The position numbers and the translations under genes were made by a program. Below, in pieces: positions 45,323 through 55,963 of a DNA stretch of 64,000 nucleotides. Positions within the stretch are counted from its first letter, which is position 1; the number at the start of each line of letters is the position of its first letter. Source of the stretch: an uncultured Litorivicinus sp. (lineage in GTDB: Bacteria; Pseudomonadota; Gammaproteobacteria; Pseudomonadales; Litorivicinaceae); the NCBI GenBank assembly GCA_902594275.1, contig CACJLQ010000001.1, forward strand, positions 62,001 through 126,000, read 5' to 3'. Below the pieces are notes generated by a model, which saw only the letters and a program-made list of their open reading frames with translations, was not told the origin of the DNA and did not search any database.

Positions 45323-46097
45323 GCGGTGCGACCTGTTGTGCGAGCTGAATATAATCCGAGCGAAACACTGAGCGTAAAATTTTTAAATATTGTTTCCCCA
45401 GTTCAGAGTACCGGCTGAGAGTTGGAATCAGCGCCTTGGTCGTCAGCGGTTCGTTTTGAGTTCGGAGATCTAGTCGCACCTGTCGAAGTTTTCGGTAGGC
45501 CTTGTGGGTATTGATGTTCTGGTAATAGGCAGCAACTGAATCACCCACTGTATCAAACCGCCGAACTTCTAAATTTTTGTTCGTGTTGCCTTTCGGTTTG
45601 ATTCCGCAGCCCTGTGCATAGCACTGATGACCGAAGTAATTGTTGCCTTCGAGTGCGAACCGGGACTGACCCCAGGCTGACTCAATGGCTGCTTGTGTTG
45701 CAACTAGCGCAGGCGGCAAGCCATCTACGCGAAGATAAAGCTCTGCCTCGAGATGATCGAGCGAGGTATTTGGATCGAGCTCGAAATGCTCGATTAACAG
45801 AGCAAGGGCTGGATCCCGATCCACATGTTTTGTTTGCCGCTCGATGATGCCAGGAACAAATGCACGTACGGCGCGCAACCGCTCATTTTCTTGCTCGGCG
45901 TAATCCATCACCAATCGTGCGAATTGCTGCCGTCGGTCCTCGATTGATGCATTCACGAACAACGCCGGTCGTCGTGACTCGATGAGCGATTCAAGTTCTT
46001 TTCGATCAAATTCAGCTAAATCTGGTTCATGGGTTAGCGCTGTGTACAACAACCCGGCGGTCGCGACCACTGTTGCAAGTGTCGCGTGTTTGATCAT
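45309..46097 (-). CDS. Bax-like glucosaminidase domain protein
   Basis: A 262-residue protein with an N-terminal anchor or signal (about 5-22) and a C-terminal peptidoglycan-hydrolase fold of the Bax/FlgJ group. The catalytic Glu is in VATQAAIESAWGQSRFALEG, followed by NNYFGHQCYAQGCG. It probably trims peptidoglycan in the periplasm. It overlaps both neighbours by a few bases, so it belongs to the glycosyltransferase-Bax-RDD run. Confidence 0.86.
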   Translation of the reverse strand: MIKHATLATVVATAGLLYTALTHEPDLAEFDRKELESLIESRRPALFVNASIEDRRQQFARLVMDYAEQENERLRAVRAFVPGIIERQTKHVDRDPALALLIEHFELDPNTSLDHLEAELYLRVDGLPPALVATQAAIESAWGQSRFALEGNNYFGHQCYAQGCGIKPKGNTNKNLEVRRFDTVGDSVAAYYQNINTHKAYRKLRQVRLDLRTQNEPLTTKALIPTLSRYSELGKQYLKILRSVFRSDYIQLAQQVAPHASQ

Positions 46098-46903
46098 GAG
46101 TCTGGCTTACCGACTTTAGGCATGGTTGGTTCCGTCCACTCGTTTTGTAGTTCAGCTAGTTTCGCATATTTATAAAACGCACCGATAAATCCGCCAATCG
46201 CAATCGCAAATCCAGCACGACCATCTCGCCATCCGCTCTTTAACAGGTATATCTTCAAAAACATCGATAGACCGTGAATGAGGGCTGGGCCCATGCCGCC
46301 GATTTTGTTATTCCGCAGTAGTTTCTGAGCACCGAGTGTTGAGTAACGCTGCGCTTTATGAAGCATCTGCTCGAGATTCTCGAAAGGGAATTGCCAAATC
46401 GACTGTGTGAGGTATCCAATTGGACCGTCACAGATAAACCCTTCGTGGACTTCTTCAAGCGTGTAGCTCAAGCGACCTTGTCGAAACAATTGGGGCTGCC
46501 GGTAATCAGGATTCCAGCCAGAATGCTGAACCCACCGTCCAAGCAGATAATTTTTGCGCGGCATGAAATATGCGACGGGACCGTTTGGGTCATTTTTTCT
46601 GACGATAGAAAGAATTTCATCACGCGCCTCGGGCGTACAACGCTCGTCGGAATCTAACGAGAAAATCCACTCATGCTGACAGGATGCAATGGCTTCATTT
46701 CGCAGTTTACCGAAACCGCTGAAATCGATTTGGACAACGCGAGCACCAAGTTCCTCAGCAATTTCTGCAGTCTCGTCGGTTGAGTGCGAGTCGCAGAGGA
46801 TCACTTCGTCAGCCCATTCGATGACGCTTTCGATCGCAGGACGGATTTTATTGGCTTCGTTGAAGGCGATGATGTAGCAGCTGACTTTTGACACAGGCGT
46901 CAT
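46094..46903 (-). CDS. WaaE/KdtX-like LPS core glycosyltransferase (GT2)
   Basis: A 269-residue family-2 glycosyltransferase: VSCYIIAFNEANKIRPAIES, the nucleotide-sugar site EVILCDSHSTDETAEIAEEL, and EWIFSLDSDERCTPEA holding the DxD-like acid. It resembles the WaaE/KdtX enzymes that add a hexose to the inner core of lipopolysaccharide. ATG 46903 fits the family start; upstream sequence is the tRNA-Leu gene, 19 bp away. Confidence 0.85.
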   Translation of the reverse strand: MTPVSKVSCYIIAFNEANKIRPAIESVIEWADEVILCDSHSTDETAEIAEELGARVVQIDFSGFGKLRNEAIASCQHEWIFSLDSDERCTPEARDEILSIVRKNDPNGPVAYFMPRKNYLLGRWVQHSGWNPDYRQPQLFRQGRLSYTLEEVHEGFICDGPIGYLTQSIWQFPFENLEQMLHKAQRYSTLGAQKLLRNNKIGGMGPALIHGLSMFLKIYLLKSGWRDGRAGFAIAIGGFIGAFYKYAKLAELQNEWTEPTMPKVGKPDS

Positions 46904-46922
46904 CTTTTGGCTGTTTTTAATG

Positions 46923-47009
46923 TGGTACCGAAGGGGGGACTCGAACCCCCAAGCCCGCAAAGGCAACGGATTTTGAATCCGTCGTGTCTACCAGTTCCAC
47001 CACTTCGGC
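46923..47009 (-). tRNA. tRNA-Leu (anticodon CAA)
   Basis: On the minus strand an 87-base cloverleaf starts GCCGAAG and ends CTTCGGT plus ACCA, so CCA is encoded. The anticodon stem CGGAT/ATCCG encloses the loop TTCAAAA, giving CAA, which reads UUG. The long variable arm (GCCTTTGCGGGC region) and the T loop GGTTCGAGTCC fit a leucine tRNA. Confidence 0.95.
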
Positions 47010-47234
47010 AACGGGAGGCGAATACTAAACAAAGAGGACGTCGTTGTCATCTGCTTTTGGTTTCGCAGATCCAAATCCAAGCCATTAGCAGTCAAAAATA
47101 TCTTTTGTCGACTCGTTTTCTGCGATGAATATGTCAGCTCGCCTCTGCAGAAAAAAATGCTCGACGAGGTTCTCATTGAATGAGCGTCAAAACTAACCTT
47201 GCAAATGATCAGATTATTGGTTTTGTCCATATAG

Positions 47235-47735
47235 GATATTTGCCATAGCTTCACGTGTGATGTTTGGGTTGTTAAAACCAGAGATCGTTTTGATTGGTGG
47301 TTCAAGGCCCAAAGTGATCGAGATCGAGCGACTGTGCTGGCCGTGATGATGCTGTTGGTCGATCGTGGGCCCAGGCTAACAAGGCCTTACGCAGATTTTG
47401 GGAAAGGCTCTCGATTCGGCAATATGAAGGAAATGAGAATTCAGAGCAAAGGCCGGCCGACTTGAGCGATGTTTGCATTCGATCCGAAGCGATAGGCGAT
47501 CGTTCTGTACGTAGGCAACAAATCGAAAGACCCTAAACGTTTGTATCGAAAAATGGTGGCCATTGCCGACGAAGAGTTTGCTGGCTATCTAGCTCGGTTA
47601 AATGAGAGACGAAAATGGGTAGAGACTCAGACCAAATCCTTCAGGATGAAGATCCTCAAGTCGTCCGTACGGCAAAAGATTCTGCGAGCCAAACGCTCAT
47701 CAACATCCACTTGGCGGAATTGCGTGAACGGATGA
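47235..47735 (+). pseudogene. decayed HigB/Gp49-type toxin gene
   Basis: One frame reads like a HigB (Gp49-family) toxin: RDRFDWWFKAQSDRDRATV, LTRPYADFGKGSRFGNMKEM, then AMFAFDPKR and AIVLYVGNKSKDPKRLYRKM. It is broken by TGA at 47463-47465 and TAG at 47493-47495, at positions where relatives have ordinary residues (Arg/Trp and Gln-like). It also lacks a start codon after the TAG at 47232. Single C to T changes would explain both stops. Its 3' end runs over the intact antitoxin gene. It is probably non-functional. Confidence 0.75.
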
Positions 47736-47917
47736 AATTGACGCAATCCGACATTGCCAATACTCTGGGCGTAAGACAACCAACTGTCTCAAATATAGAG
47801 CAACGTGGCCGCGATCTGCGGTTATCCTCGTTAAACCGTTACGTTGAAGCGTCTGGCGGAAAGGTACGCTTGCAGATTGATTTATCTGATAGCTCTCATT
47901 ATCGATTTCGCTTGTGA
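47615..47917 (+). CDS. HigA-type antitoxin, XRE helix-turn-helix
   Basis: A 100-residue DNA-binding protein with an XRE helix-turn-helix at about 38-75 (LTQSDIANTLGVRQPTVSNIE) and a short C-terminal dimer strand, LDRYVEASGGKVRLQIDL-like. GAGAGACG precedes ATG 47615. Placed after a Gp49-type toxin frame, it is the expected antitoxin. The toxin is broken, so this would be an orphan antitoxin, perhaps kept as a repressor or as residual protection. Confidence 0.8.
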   Translation: MGRDSDQILQDEDPQVVRTAKDSASQTLINIHLAELRERMKLTQSDIANTLGVRQPTVSNIEQRGRDLRLSSLNRYVEASGGKVRLQIDLSDSSHYRFRL

Positions 47918-47991
47918 TTGGATGCACTAGTAGCTGTGTTACCGGAACAAAAACAGTAGACTTCGCTTCCAATTATTAGCCGAGACCTCTG

Positions 47992-50161
<2,170 letters not shown>

Positions 50162-50596
50162 ACGATCTCTTAAGCTGGCTTCACTCAGTCGCTTAGGGTC
50201 CTGTTTGTAAAAAAATTATAGGTAACCGCTACTTGAGCTGTTTCTGACTGGTCTTTTTGTTCGGCAATCAGAATTTACTGAGTCGATTGAGTAGATTCAC
50301 TCAGTGTCGTGACTACTCTGATAATTCGTCGTTTGACAGAAACCTAGGCGAACAGGATAGAAAGGAATTCTGCTGTAGTGAAATGGATTGTCATGAATGA
50401 ACAGTGCTTTTTGTAAGCCCTCAAAAATTTTTCACAGTGACTCGAACTCACCTTATGAATCATTCAGGCTAGGCAGTTTGGCTTGGTTTCACGATTTCAA
50501 TCGTTTTATGGCCATTTAAAACTGATCAAGGTTGCCTAAGTGCCCCGCACCCTGTAGTTTGACGCGACTTTCAAAACTTCACTGGATGATGTTGAT
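50162..50596. other. 435-base region between tgt and yajC
   Basis: No gene, RNA or clear terminator that I can support. It should carry the promoter of yajC-secD-secF; TTGACG at about 50560-50565 is a possible -35 element, without a clear -10 box. Confidence 0.4.
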
Positions 50597-50920
50597 ATGA
50601 TTTCGAGCGCATACGCGAACACGGCGCCAGCTGGCCCGGATCCAATGTTTCAAATTCTGATGTTGGTCGGCTTCATTGCCATCTTTTACTTCTTACTGTG
50701 GCGTCCACAGCAGAAGCGTGCAAAAGAGCACAAGAACCTGATCGAAAACCTCGCGAAAGGTGATGAGATCGCGACAGGTGGCGGTTTAATGGGTCGTATC
50801 ACCAGAGTGACAGACGATGTGATCACTGTTGAAATCGCAAACGGCGTTGAAGTGTTGGTCCAAAAGCCAGCGGTTGCCGTATTGCTCCCAAAGGGCACTT
50901 TGAAAGACTCAAACGCATAA
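50597..50920 (+). CDS. yajC: Sec translocase accessory subunit YajC
   Basis: A 107-residue YajC: one membrane helix (about 18-36, FQILMLVGFIAIFYFLLW), then RPQQKRAKEHKNLIENLAKG and the conserved soluble GDEIATGGGLMGRITRVTDD. YajC associates with SecDF in the inner membrane. It starts the yajC-secD-secF operon; secD begins 11 bp later. Confidence 0.95.
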   Translation: MISSAYANTAPAGPDPMFQILMLVGFIAIFYFLLWRPQQKRAKEHKNLIENLAKGDEIATGGGLMGRITRVTDDVITVEIANGVEVLVQKPAVAVLLPKGTLKDSNA

Positions 50921-50931
50921 TTGGGTAGGCT

Positions 50932-52779
50932 GTGATTCAACGCTTCTCACTCTGGAAGACGATCGTCGTGATCGTCTCCCTCGTCTTTGGTACGCTATAC
51001 GGCTTACCAAACGGTTTCCCGGATGATCCGGCTGTACAAATTACGTCAAACCGGTCCACAGAGCTTCTCAGCGAGTTCGATGCCATTCGGGCTGAGGACG
51101 CACTGAAAGAAGCTGGGATTGCAACGATTGCACTTGATTTTGACGGCTCTCAAGCGCTGATTCGGTTTGATTCGATTGAGACCCAAATCAAGGCTAAGGG
51201 TGTGATTCAAGCAGCGCTCGGTTCTGATTTTATTGTCGCTCTAAACCTCGCACCAAAGACACCTGAGTGGCTGCAGGCGATTGGCGCGAATCCAATGAAG
51301 CTGGGTCTCGACCTGCGTGGTGGTGTGCATTTCTTAATGGAAGTGGATCTTCGAGCTGCGGTATCACAGCGACTCGATGCATACGCTTCTGAAATTAAGC
51401 AGATGTTGCGGCAAGAACGCATTCGTTTCCGTTCGGTGGATGTGAAGCCTGGCGGTGAAATCGAGATCCGTTTCTTAAACACTGAAACGCGCGCACAGGG
51501 CGTTGAGCGTATTCGCACCGAATACTCAGGCGCATTTGCGTATCGGGAAGCAGATCGTGATGGCGCTGCCTTTATCAGTCTTCTGCTGGCGGAAGGTGAG
51601 CAGGCAAACATCGAAGACTATGCAGTCAGCCAAAACTTGACCACGCTTCGGAATCGTGTGAACGAACTTGGTGTGTCTGAGCCGCTCGTTCAGCGTCAGG
51701 GTCGAAACCGCATTGTTGTCGAGCTACCAGGTGTGCAGGACACAGCGACCGCAAAGCGAGTGTTGGGCGCGACAGCGAACCTTGAGTTCAGGCTTGAAGC
51801 GCTCCCTGATACACCAGTTCGCGAGACACAACAATTCAAGTTCCGCGCCGAGGACCGGATCGCTCAACTCGAGCGCGATATCATTACGACGGGCAATTCT
51901 GTGAGTGATGCGCGTTCAAGTTTTGACGAAAACGGGATGCCTCAGGTCAACATCAACTTGGACGCGTCCGGTGGTCGCCGGATGGCTGATGTCACCAAGA
52001 CATCTGTTGGGCGTCGGATGGCCGTGATTTTTATCGAGTCGCGAACGCGTAACGAGATCGATCGTCAAACGGGTGAGATAATGCAGGTTCGTTACAAAGA
52101 GCAGGGCATCATTTCGTTAGCAACGATCCAGGCAGTCCTCGGCAATCAATTTCGGATTACGGGTCTTGATAATGCGCGAGAATCGTCTGAGTTAGCTTTG
52201 CTATTGCGAGCAGGTGCGTTAGCAGCACCAATTTATTTCGTTGAAGAGCGAACCATCGGTCCGAGTCTTGGTGCTGAGAACATAGAGCGGGGCTTGAACT
52301 CGGTCATCATTGGCTTTGTCTTGGTGATGTGTTTCATGATCGCGTTCTATAAAGGATTCGGTGTCATTGCGAACCTTGCGCTTGCAGTTAATCTCGTCTT
52401 GCTAATTGCGATTATGAGTCTCTTCCAGGCCGTGCTCACGCTTCCCGGCATTGCAGGAATCGTGTTGACTGTTGGGATGGCAGTCGACGCGAACGTCCTG
52501 ATTTTCTCTCGCATTCGCGAGGAGCGGATGCGAGGTCTTGCCGACCCACAAGCGATCCGCGTTGGTTTTGAGCGCGCATTTGTCACAATTCTTGACTCGA
52601 ACATCACCACTTTGCTCGTTGCCATTATCCTTGCGGGAATTGGCTCTGGCCCGGTGAAAGGTTTTGCGATTACGCTGGCTATTGGTATCTGCACTTCACT
52701 CTTTACCGCAACCTTGGTGACTCGCTTAACGGTTGAGGGCCTCTTTAGTCATCGTCATTTACCGAAGTGGGCCCTGTAG
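50932..52779 (+). CDS. secD: protein translocase subunit SecD
   Basis: A 615-residue SecD with six membrane helices and a large periplasmic P1 region after helix 1 that helps pull secreted proteins outward using the proton gradient. Motifs: MKLGLDLRGGVHFLMEVDL, RVNELGVSEPLVQRQG, and the RND-type IVLTVGMAVDANVLIFSRIR with the conserved Asp. It starts at GTG 50932. The length is typical of gammaproteobacteria. Confidence 0.96.
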   Translation: MIQRFSLWKTIVVIVSLVFGTLYGLPNGFPDDPAVQITSNRSTELLSEFDAIRAEDALKEAGIATIALDFDGSQALIRFDSIETQIKAKGVIQAALGSDFIVALNLAPKTPEWLQAIGANPMKLGLDLRGGVHFLMEVDLRAAVSQRLDAYASEIKQMLRQERIRFRSVDVKPGGEIEIRFLNTETRAQGVERIRTEYSGAFAYREADRDGAAFISLLLAEGEQANIEDYAVSQNLTTLRNRVNELGVSEPLVQRQGRNRIVVELPGVQDTATAKRVLGATANLEFRLEALPDTPVRETQQFKFRAEDRIAQLERDIITTGNSVSDARSSFDENGMPQVNINLDASGGRRMADVTKTSVGRRMAVIFIESRTRNEIDRQTGEIMQVRYKEQGIISLATIQAVLGNQFRITGLDNARESSELALLLRAGALAAPIYFVEERTIGPSLGAENIERGLNSVIIGFVLVMCFMIAFYKGFGVIANLALAVNLVLLIAIMSLFQAVLTLPGIAGIVLTVGMAVDANVLIFSRIREERMRGLADPQAIRVGFERAFVTILDSNITTLLVAIILAGIGSGPVKGFAITLAIGICTSLFTATLVTRLTVEGLFSHRHLPKWAL

Positions 52780-52781
52780 TC

Positions 52782-53699
52782 ATGCGCATGAAAACGCCTT
52801 CGATTAATTTCATGGTGGCTCGCAAAATAGCGGGCTGGATATCAATCGGAGCTGTCATCGGATCGGTCGCGCTAATTGCGTTGATTGGCCTGAGCTTTGG
52901 TCTTGATTTCACCGGTGGTTCACTCGTAGAGCTTGAATTTGCAACAGAGCCGGCCCTCGAGACAGTTCGGGAAACCCTAGTCATTGCGGGATTCCCTGAT
53001 GCCGTTGTGCAGGCGTTTGGTGCGCCGACGGATGTGTTGATTCGTCTTGCGCAAGACAATGCGCCTAAAGCGGGAGATGTCGTCTTCGCAGCGCTTCAAG
53101 CGGCAGGTTTTGAGGTTGAATTGTTGCGTTCTGAGTTTGTCGGCTCAGCTGTCGGTGAAGAGCTAAGAGAGCAGGGTGGATTAGGTCTTTTGCTAGCACT
53201 TGGCGTTGTGATGCTCTACGTCGCGTTCCGTTTCCAGTTTAAGTTCTCTGTGGGAGCGGTGGTTGCGTTGATTCACGATGTGTTGATTGTTTTGGGGATC
53301 TTCGCATTGTTTGGGCTCGACTTTGATCTGACCGTATTGGCCGCTGTTCTCGCGGTGATTGGTTATTCCCTCAACGATTCAATCGTTGTGTCAGACCGGA
53401 TTCGTGAAAATTTCCGGATCATGCGTACCAATGACCCACTGAAGGTCATGAATGACTCAATCAATCAAACGCTCAGCCGAACATTAGCGACATCGATGAC
53501 GACCCTGATTGTATTGTTAGCGTTACTCTTCTTAGGCGGGGAGTTGATCCATAACTTTGCGCTCGCCTTAACGATCGGTGTGGCAGTGGGAACCTATTCG
53601 TCGATTTACGTGGTAACAGGTGTACTTCTCATGATGAAAATTTCTCGGGATGACCTGTTGGTTCCTGAGAAAGAGCAAGAGATCGACGACCGTCCTTGA
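52782..53699 (+). CDS. secF: protein translocase subunit SecF
   Basis: A 305-residue SecF: helix 1 followed by GLDFTGGSLVELEF, then YVAFRFQFKFSVGAVVALIHD and VIGYSLNDSIVVSDRIRENF with the proton-path Asp. I chose ATG 52782, just past the secD stop; a GTG at 52767 inside secD is possible. After it come 840 bases without a convincing gene. Confidence 0.95.
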   Translation: MRMKTPSINFMVARKIAGWISIGAVIGSVALIALIGLSFGLDFTGGSLVELEFATEPALETVRETLVIAGFPDAVVQAFGAPTDVLIRLAQDNAPKAGDVVFAALQAAGFEVELLRSEFVGSAVGEELREQGGLGLLLALGVVMLYVAFRFQFKFSVGAVVALIHDVLIVLGIFALFGLDFDLTVLAAVLAVIGYSLNDSIVVSDRIRENFRIMRTNDPLKVMNDSINQTLSRTLATSMTTLIVLLALLFLGGELIHNFALALTIGVAVGTYSSIYVVTGVLLMMKISRDDLLVPEKEQEIDDRP

Positions 53700-53829
53700 T
53701 CGTTGATCCATGGAAATCAGCTAGCCGTTTAATCCAAATGACCTGGGCGATCTGTTCAAACGAATCCGGTGATACAAACAGTGCCTCGTTAGTTGGCGTG
53801 CGATGCATGAGAGTCCAGATATCTATCAT
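53629..53829 (-). CDS. questionable small ORF convergent with secF
   Basis: A 66-residue frame whose first part (MIDIWTLMHRTPTNEALFVS, then FEQIAQVIWIKRLADFHG) looks protein-like, while its end runs over the secF 3' region. No ribosome binding site is evident and I do not recognise it. It may be a remnant or chance. Confidence 0.25.
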   Translation of the reverse strand: MIDIWTLMHRTPTNEALFVSPDSFEQIAQVIWIKRLADFHGSTIKDGRRSLALSQEPTGHPEKFSS

Positions 53830-54054
53830 TTACTGGCTCGTCATTCGGTTGGCTAATCGATACTAAGTGGTTCGTCATTGAGCGGAGTGCATCCGCTTGG
53901 TCGCAGACCCAGAACCTGGTCACCGACATGCCTCCAAAGCCTACGAAGCAACGTTATCTCCCACCCTTTTGACAGACTTGAGCGCAAAAATACATCCAAA
54001 CGTGTTATTCCAGAGCGGCAAAAACTGGCCGTTTTCGTAAAAGTTCCTATCTTT

Positions 54055-54076
54055 TTATTAGACATTAGTCTAATAA
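54055..54076. promoter_or_regulatory. perfect 9-bp inverted repeat, possible operator
   Basis: TTATTAGAC and GTCTAATAA flank a 4-base centre (ATTA). Too AT-rich and without a T-run for a terminator, it looks more like a binding site for a dimeric regulator. It is about 460 bases before the porin ATG. The bound protein is unknown. Confidence 0.4.
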
Positions 54077-54449
54077 GCTGTCCGTAAATTTGTACAAAAC
54101 CTAAGCAAAAAATTAGGCGGCGAAACTAGGTGCCAAACCGATCGTTCAAACTTTGCTCAATATGATCGTCGAAGTGGTCAAAATCCAGCGCCACCAAAAC
54201 ACATTTAAGTAACTGATTTATATGACTTTATTTAAGACTAGTTTGAGGCGTATAAATCTCCCTCAAAAAAAGCTCGAAAGCAGACGACGAAATTTCGCTC
54301 AAAAAGTTCCGCAAAATTTGAAAAAAATTTATTTTCACGTAACACAAGAAGCCTTATTTCACATCAAGAGCTCGGAAGGCTTTGGTTGTTCAATCGTGAC
54401 GGTTTGGTTACTGTACGTGAAGTGGAAACCTATATGGATGACACGCCTC

Positions 54450-54486
54450 GGTAGGGCTAGCTTACCTACCTCTGGGGTAACCCAGA
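54450..54486 (+). promoter_or_regulatory. two adjacent hairpins in the porin leader
   Basis: GGTAGG (54450-54455) pairs with CCTACC (54465-54470), and right after it TCTGGG (54471-54476) pairs with CCCAGA (54481-54486) around a GTAA (GNRA-type) loop. They end 52 bases before the porin ATG and would be in its mRNA leader if transcription starts upstream. Outer-membrane protein leaders are often structured and targeted by small RNAs. Confidence 0.4.
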
Positions 54487-54538
54487 CAAAAGAGGATACT
54501 TAAGTAACCTTTAAAAATTTTTAACGAGGGAATCTCAA

Positions 54539-55393
54539 ATGAAAAAAATTATTGCTGCTGCAGTTGCGACTGCATTTGTAGCTCCAGTGATGGCTGCAGA
54601 CGTCACATTGTCTGGAGACTTGGAGTACACGTTCACAAGTTATGAAGATGACGGAACAGCTGCAACTGTTGGTGATACTGACATCGCGGTTAGCGCGTCA
54701 GAGGACGTCAATGGAATTGGCGTTTCTGCGGTAGTACACCTCAAGAAAGGCTCGTCAGAAGGTGAAATCGCACTCTCTGGCGACTTCGGTTCAATCGCAA
54801 TTGGTGACACAACTGATAACGCTGCCGAGGCTATTGACGAAGTAGCAGGTGTGGCTGAGTTTGAACTAGGCGATTCGGCTACAGCACCAGCGACTACTGT
54901 TGGCGCTACTGCCTTGTACACGCTTCCATCGATCGTTGATGGTTTGGCGTTGTATGTTTCTTACGGCGCTGCTGCGGGAACCAACGACACTGCAGATACT
55001 AACGAAGAAAACGTATCATCCTATGCTGCAACGTACACAATGGGTAACGTGACTGTAGGGTATGGATCTATTGACGATTCCGCGAAAACCTTCGATATGA
55101 ACGTTATGAATGCGAAGTTTTCTACAGGTCCTATCACTGTAGCCTACGAACTCTCTGAAAACGACGGTGGTGTTGAGAACACTGACGTTAGCGGTATCGG
55201 TCTTGTGTACAATTATGGTCAGGGCAACATCTATGTCGAGTCTCAGACTACGGACACGAACGGTACGGAAACTAACGACTCAGGTGTTGGCGTGTCGTAC
55301 AAGATTGGCAACGTGAATATGTATATTCAGTCGAACAGCGGTGACACTAAGGCTGACAACGGTAAGTTTGTTGGTATCGAGTACGCGTTCTAA
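54539..55393 (+). CDS. outer-membrane porin
   Basis: A 284-residue Gram-negative porin. The signal peptide is MKKIIAAAVATAFVAPVMA, cleaved before ADVTLSGDLEYTF, a typical mature start. Alternating beta strands, many Gly and Asp/Asn turns, and a C-terminal Phe (VGIEYAF) mark an outer-membrane barrel. It is shorter than general porins of 330-380 residues and very acidic, as in marine species. GAGG lies about 10 bases before ATG. It is a single gene, with a structured leader and its own terminator. Confidence 0.88.
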   Translation: MKKIIAAAVATAFVAPVMAADVTLSGDLEYTFTSYEDDGTAATVGDTDIAVSASEDVNGIGVSAVVHLKKGSSEGEIALSGDFGSIAIGDTTDNAAEAIDEVAGVAEFELGDSATAPATTVGATALYTLPSIVDGLALYVSYGAAAGTNDTADTNEENVSSYAATYTMGNVTVGYGSIDDSAKTFDMNVMNAKFSTGPITVAYELSENDGGVENTDVSGIGLVYNYGQGNIYVESQTTDTNGTETNDSGVGVSYKIGNVNMYIQSNSGDTKADNGKFVGIEYAF

Positions 55394-55419
55394 GTCAAGT
55401 TAGGCTACGAACTATAGAG

Positions 55420-55448
55420 AGCCCCGGTATTTTTGCCGGGGCTTTTTT
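55420..55448 (+). terminator. Rho-independent terminator of the porin gene
   Basis: AGCCCCGG and CCGGGGCT form an 8-bp stem with an 8-base loop, followed by a run of T. It lies 27 bases after the porin stop and touches the end of the convergent hypothetical gene. Confidence 0.93.
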
Positions 55449-55893
55449 ATTTAATGGAGCGATATCCGGGTAGCCGCAAAGTGCTAATTGGCAATTTGTT
55501 CTGAGCGCGATTTTCGGCTGTCTTTTCGTCCATCTGTTCCGTGCTTTCAACAATGGAGCTAATGCTTGAACTGCTGGGTTGGGAAATGGAAGCTGAACTT
55601 CGGAAATCCTTGTCGCTAGTTTGCAGTTCGAAATAATTTTTGTCCTCAAGTATTCTCGTTTCCTTTAGGACCATCCGATTCATGCATTCTGTCTCTTCTG
55701 GAGAGGTTGTCGATCCGGTATAAAGCCATAGAGAGAGTTTTTCTTCTGGAAGCAGCCGCGCGTTGCAAACCTGTTCAAACTTTTCTAACTGATTACCAGT
55801 AATTTCGCTGCTAATTGTTGGATCTGCGATGAACACTATTGCCACTAAAGTCACATTTCGACTGATCTTATACATAAGCTCTGCACCACTCAT
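55447..55893 (-). CDS. hypothetical secreted protein
   Basis: A 148-residue protein I do not recognise. The N-terminal stretch (SRNVTLVAIVFIADPTISSE) is a likely signal peptide or anchor. The mature part has Cys residues in FEQVCNARLL and EETECMNRM, then a Ser-rich section (SISQPSSSSISSIVE). It may start at ATG 55893 or ATG 55875; neither has a strong ribosome binding site. It is convergent with the porin and divergent from the polysaccharide operon. Confidence 0.5.
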   Translation of the reverse strand: MSGAELMYKISRNVTLVAIVFIADPTISSEITGNQLEKFEQVCNARLLPEEKLSLWLYTGSTTSPEETECMNRMVLKETRILEDKNYFELQTSDKDFRSSASISQPSSSSISSIVESTEQMDEKTAENRAQNKLPISTLRLPGYRSIK

Positions 55894-55963
55894 AATATGC
55901 TAAGTTTTAGTATCGTTTTTCTTTATTACCGCTTTATAGTGTACGTTATTAAGTCGTTCTAGG

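Larger units (their letters stand above)
53830..54538. other. about 700-base region upstream of the porin gene
   Basis: No convincing gene. A plus-strand frame at 54222-54503 lacks family features and a ribosome binding site. The stretch is AT-rich from about 54040 and contains a perfect 9-bp inverted repeat (54055-54076) and two adjacent hairpins (54450-54486) near the porin start, so it is probably mostly the porin control region. Confidence 0.5.

Noticed and set aside
47541-47735. 64-residue ORF before the antitoxin as a separate gene
   Set aside because: It is the 3' end of the broken toxin frame and runs on into the antitoxin coding region.
54055-54076. terminal inverted repeat of an insertion sequence
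   Set aside because: No transposase gene, no second copy and no target duplication seen nearby.
54222-54503. 93-residue ORF upstream of the porin
   Set aside because: No ribosome binding site, no recognisable features, and it covers the hairpins of the porin leader; more likely chance in an AT-rich region.
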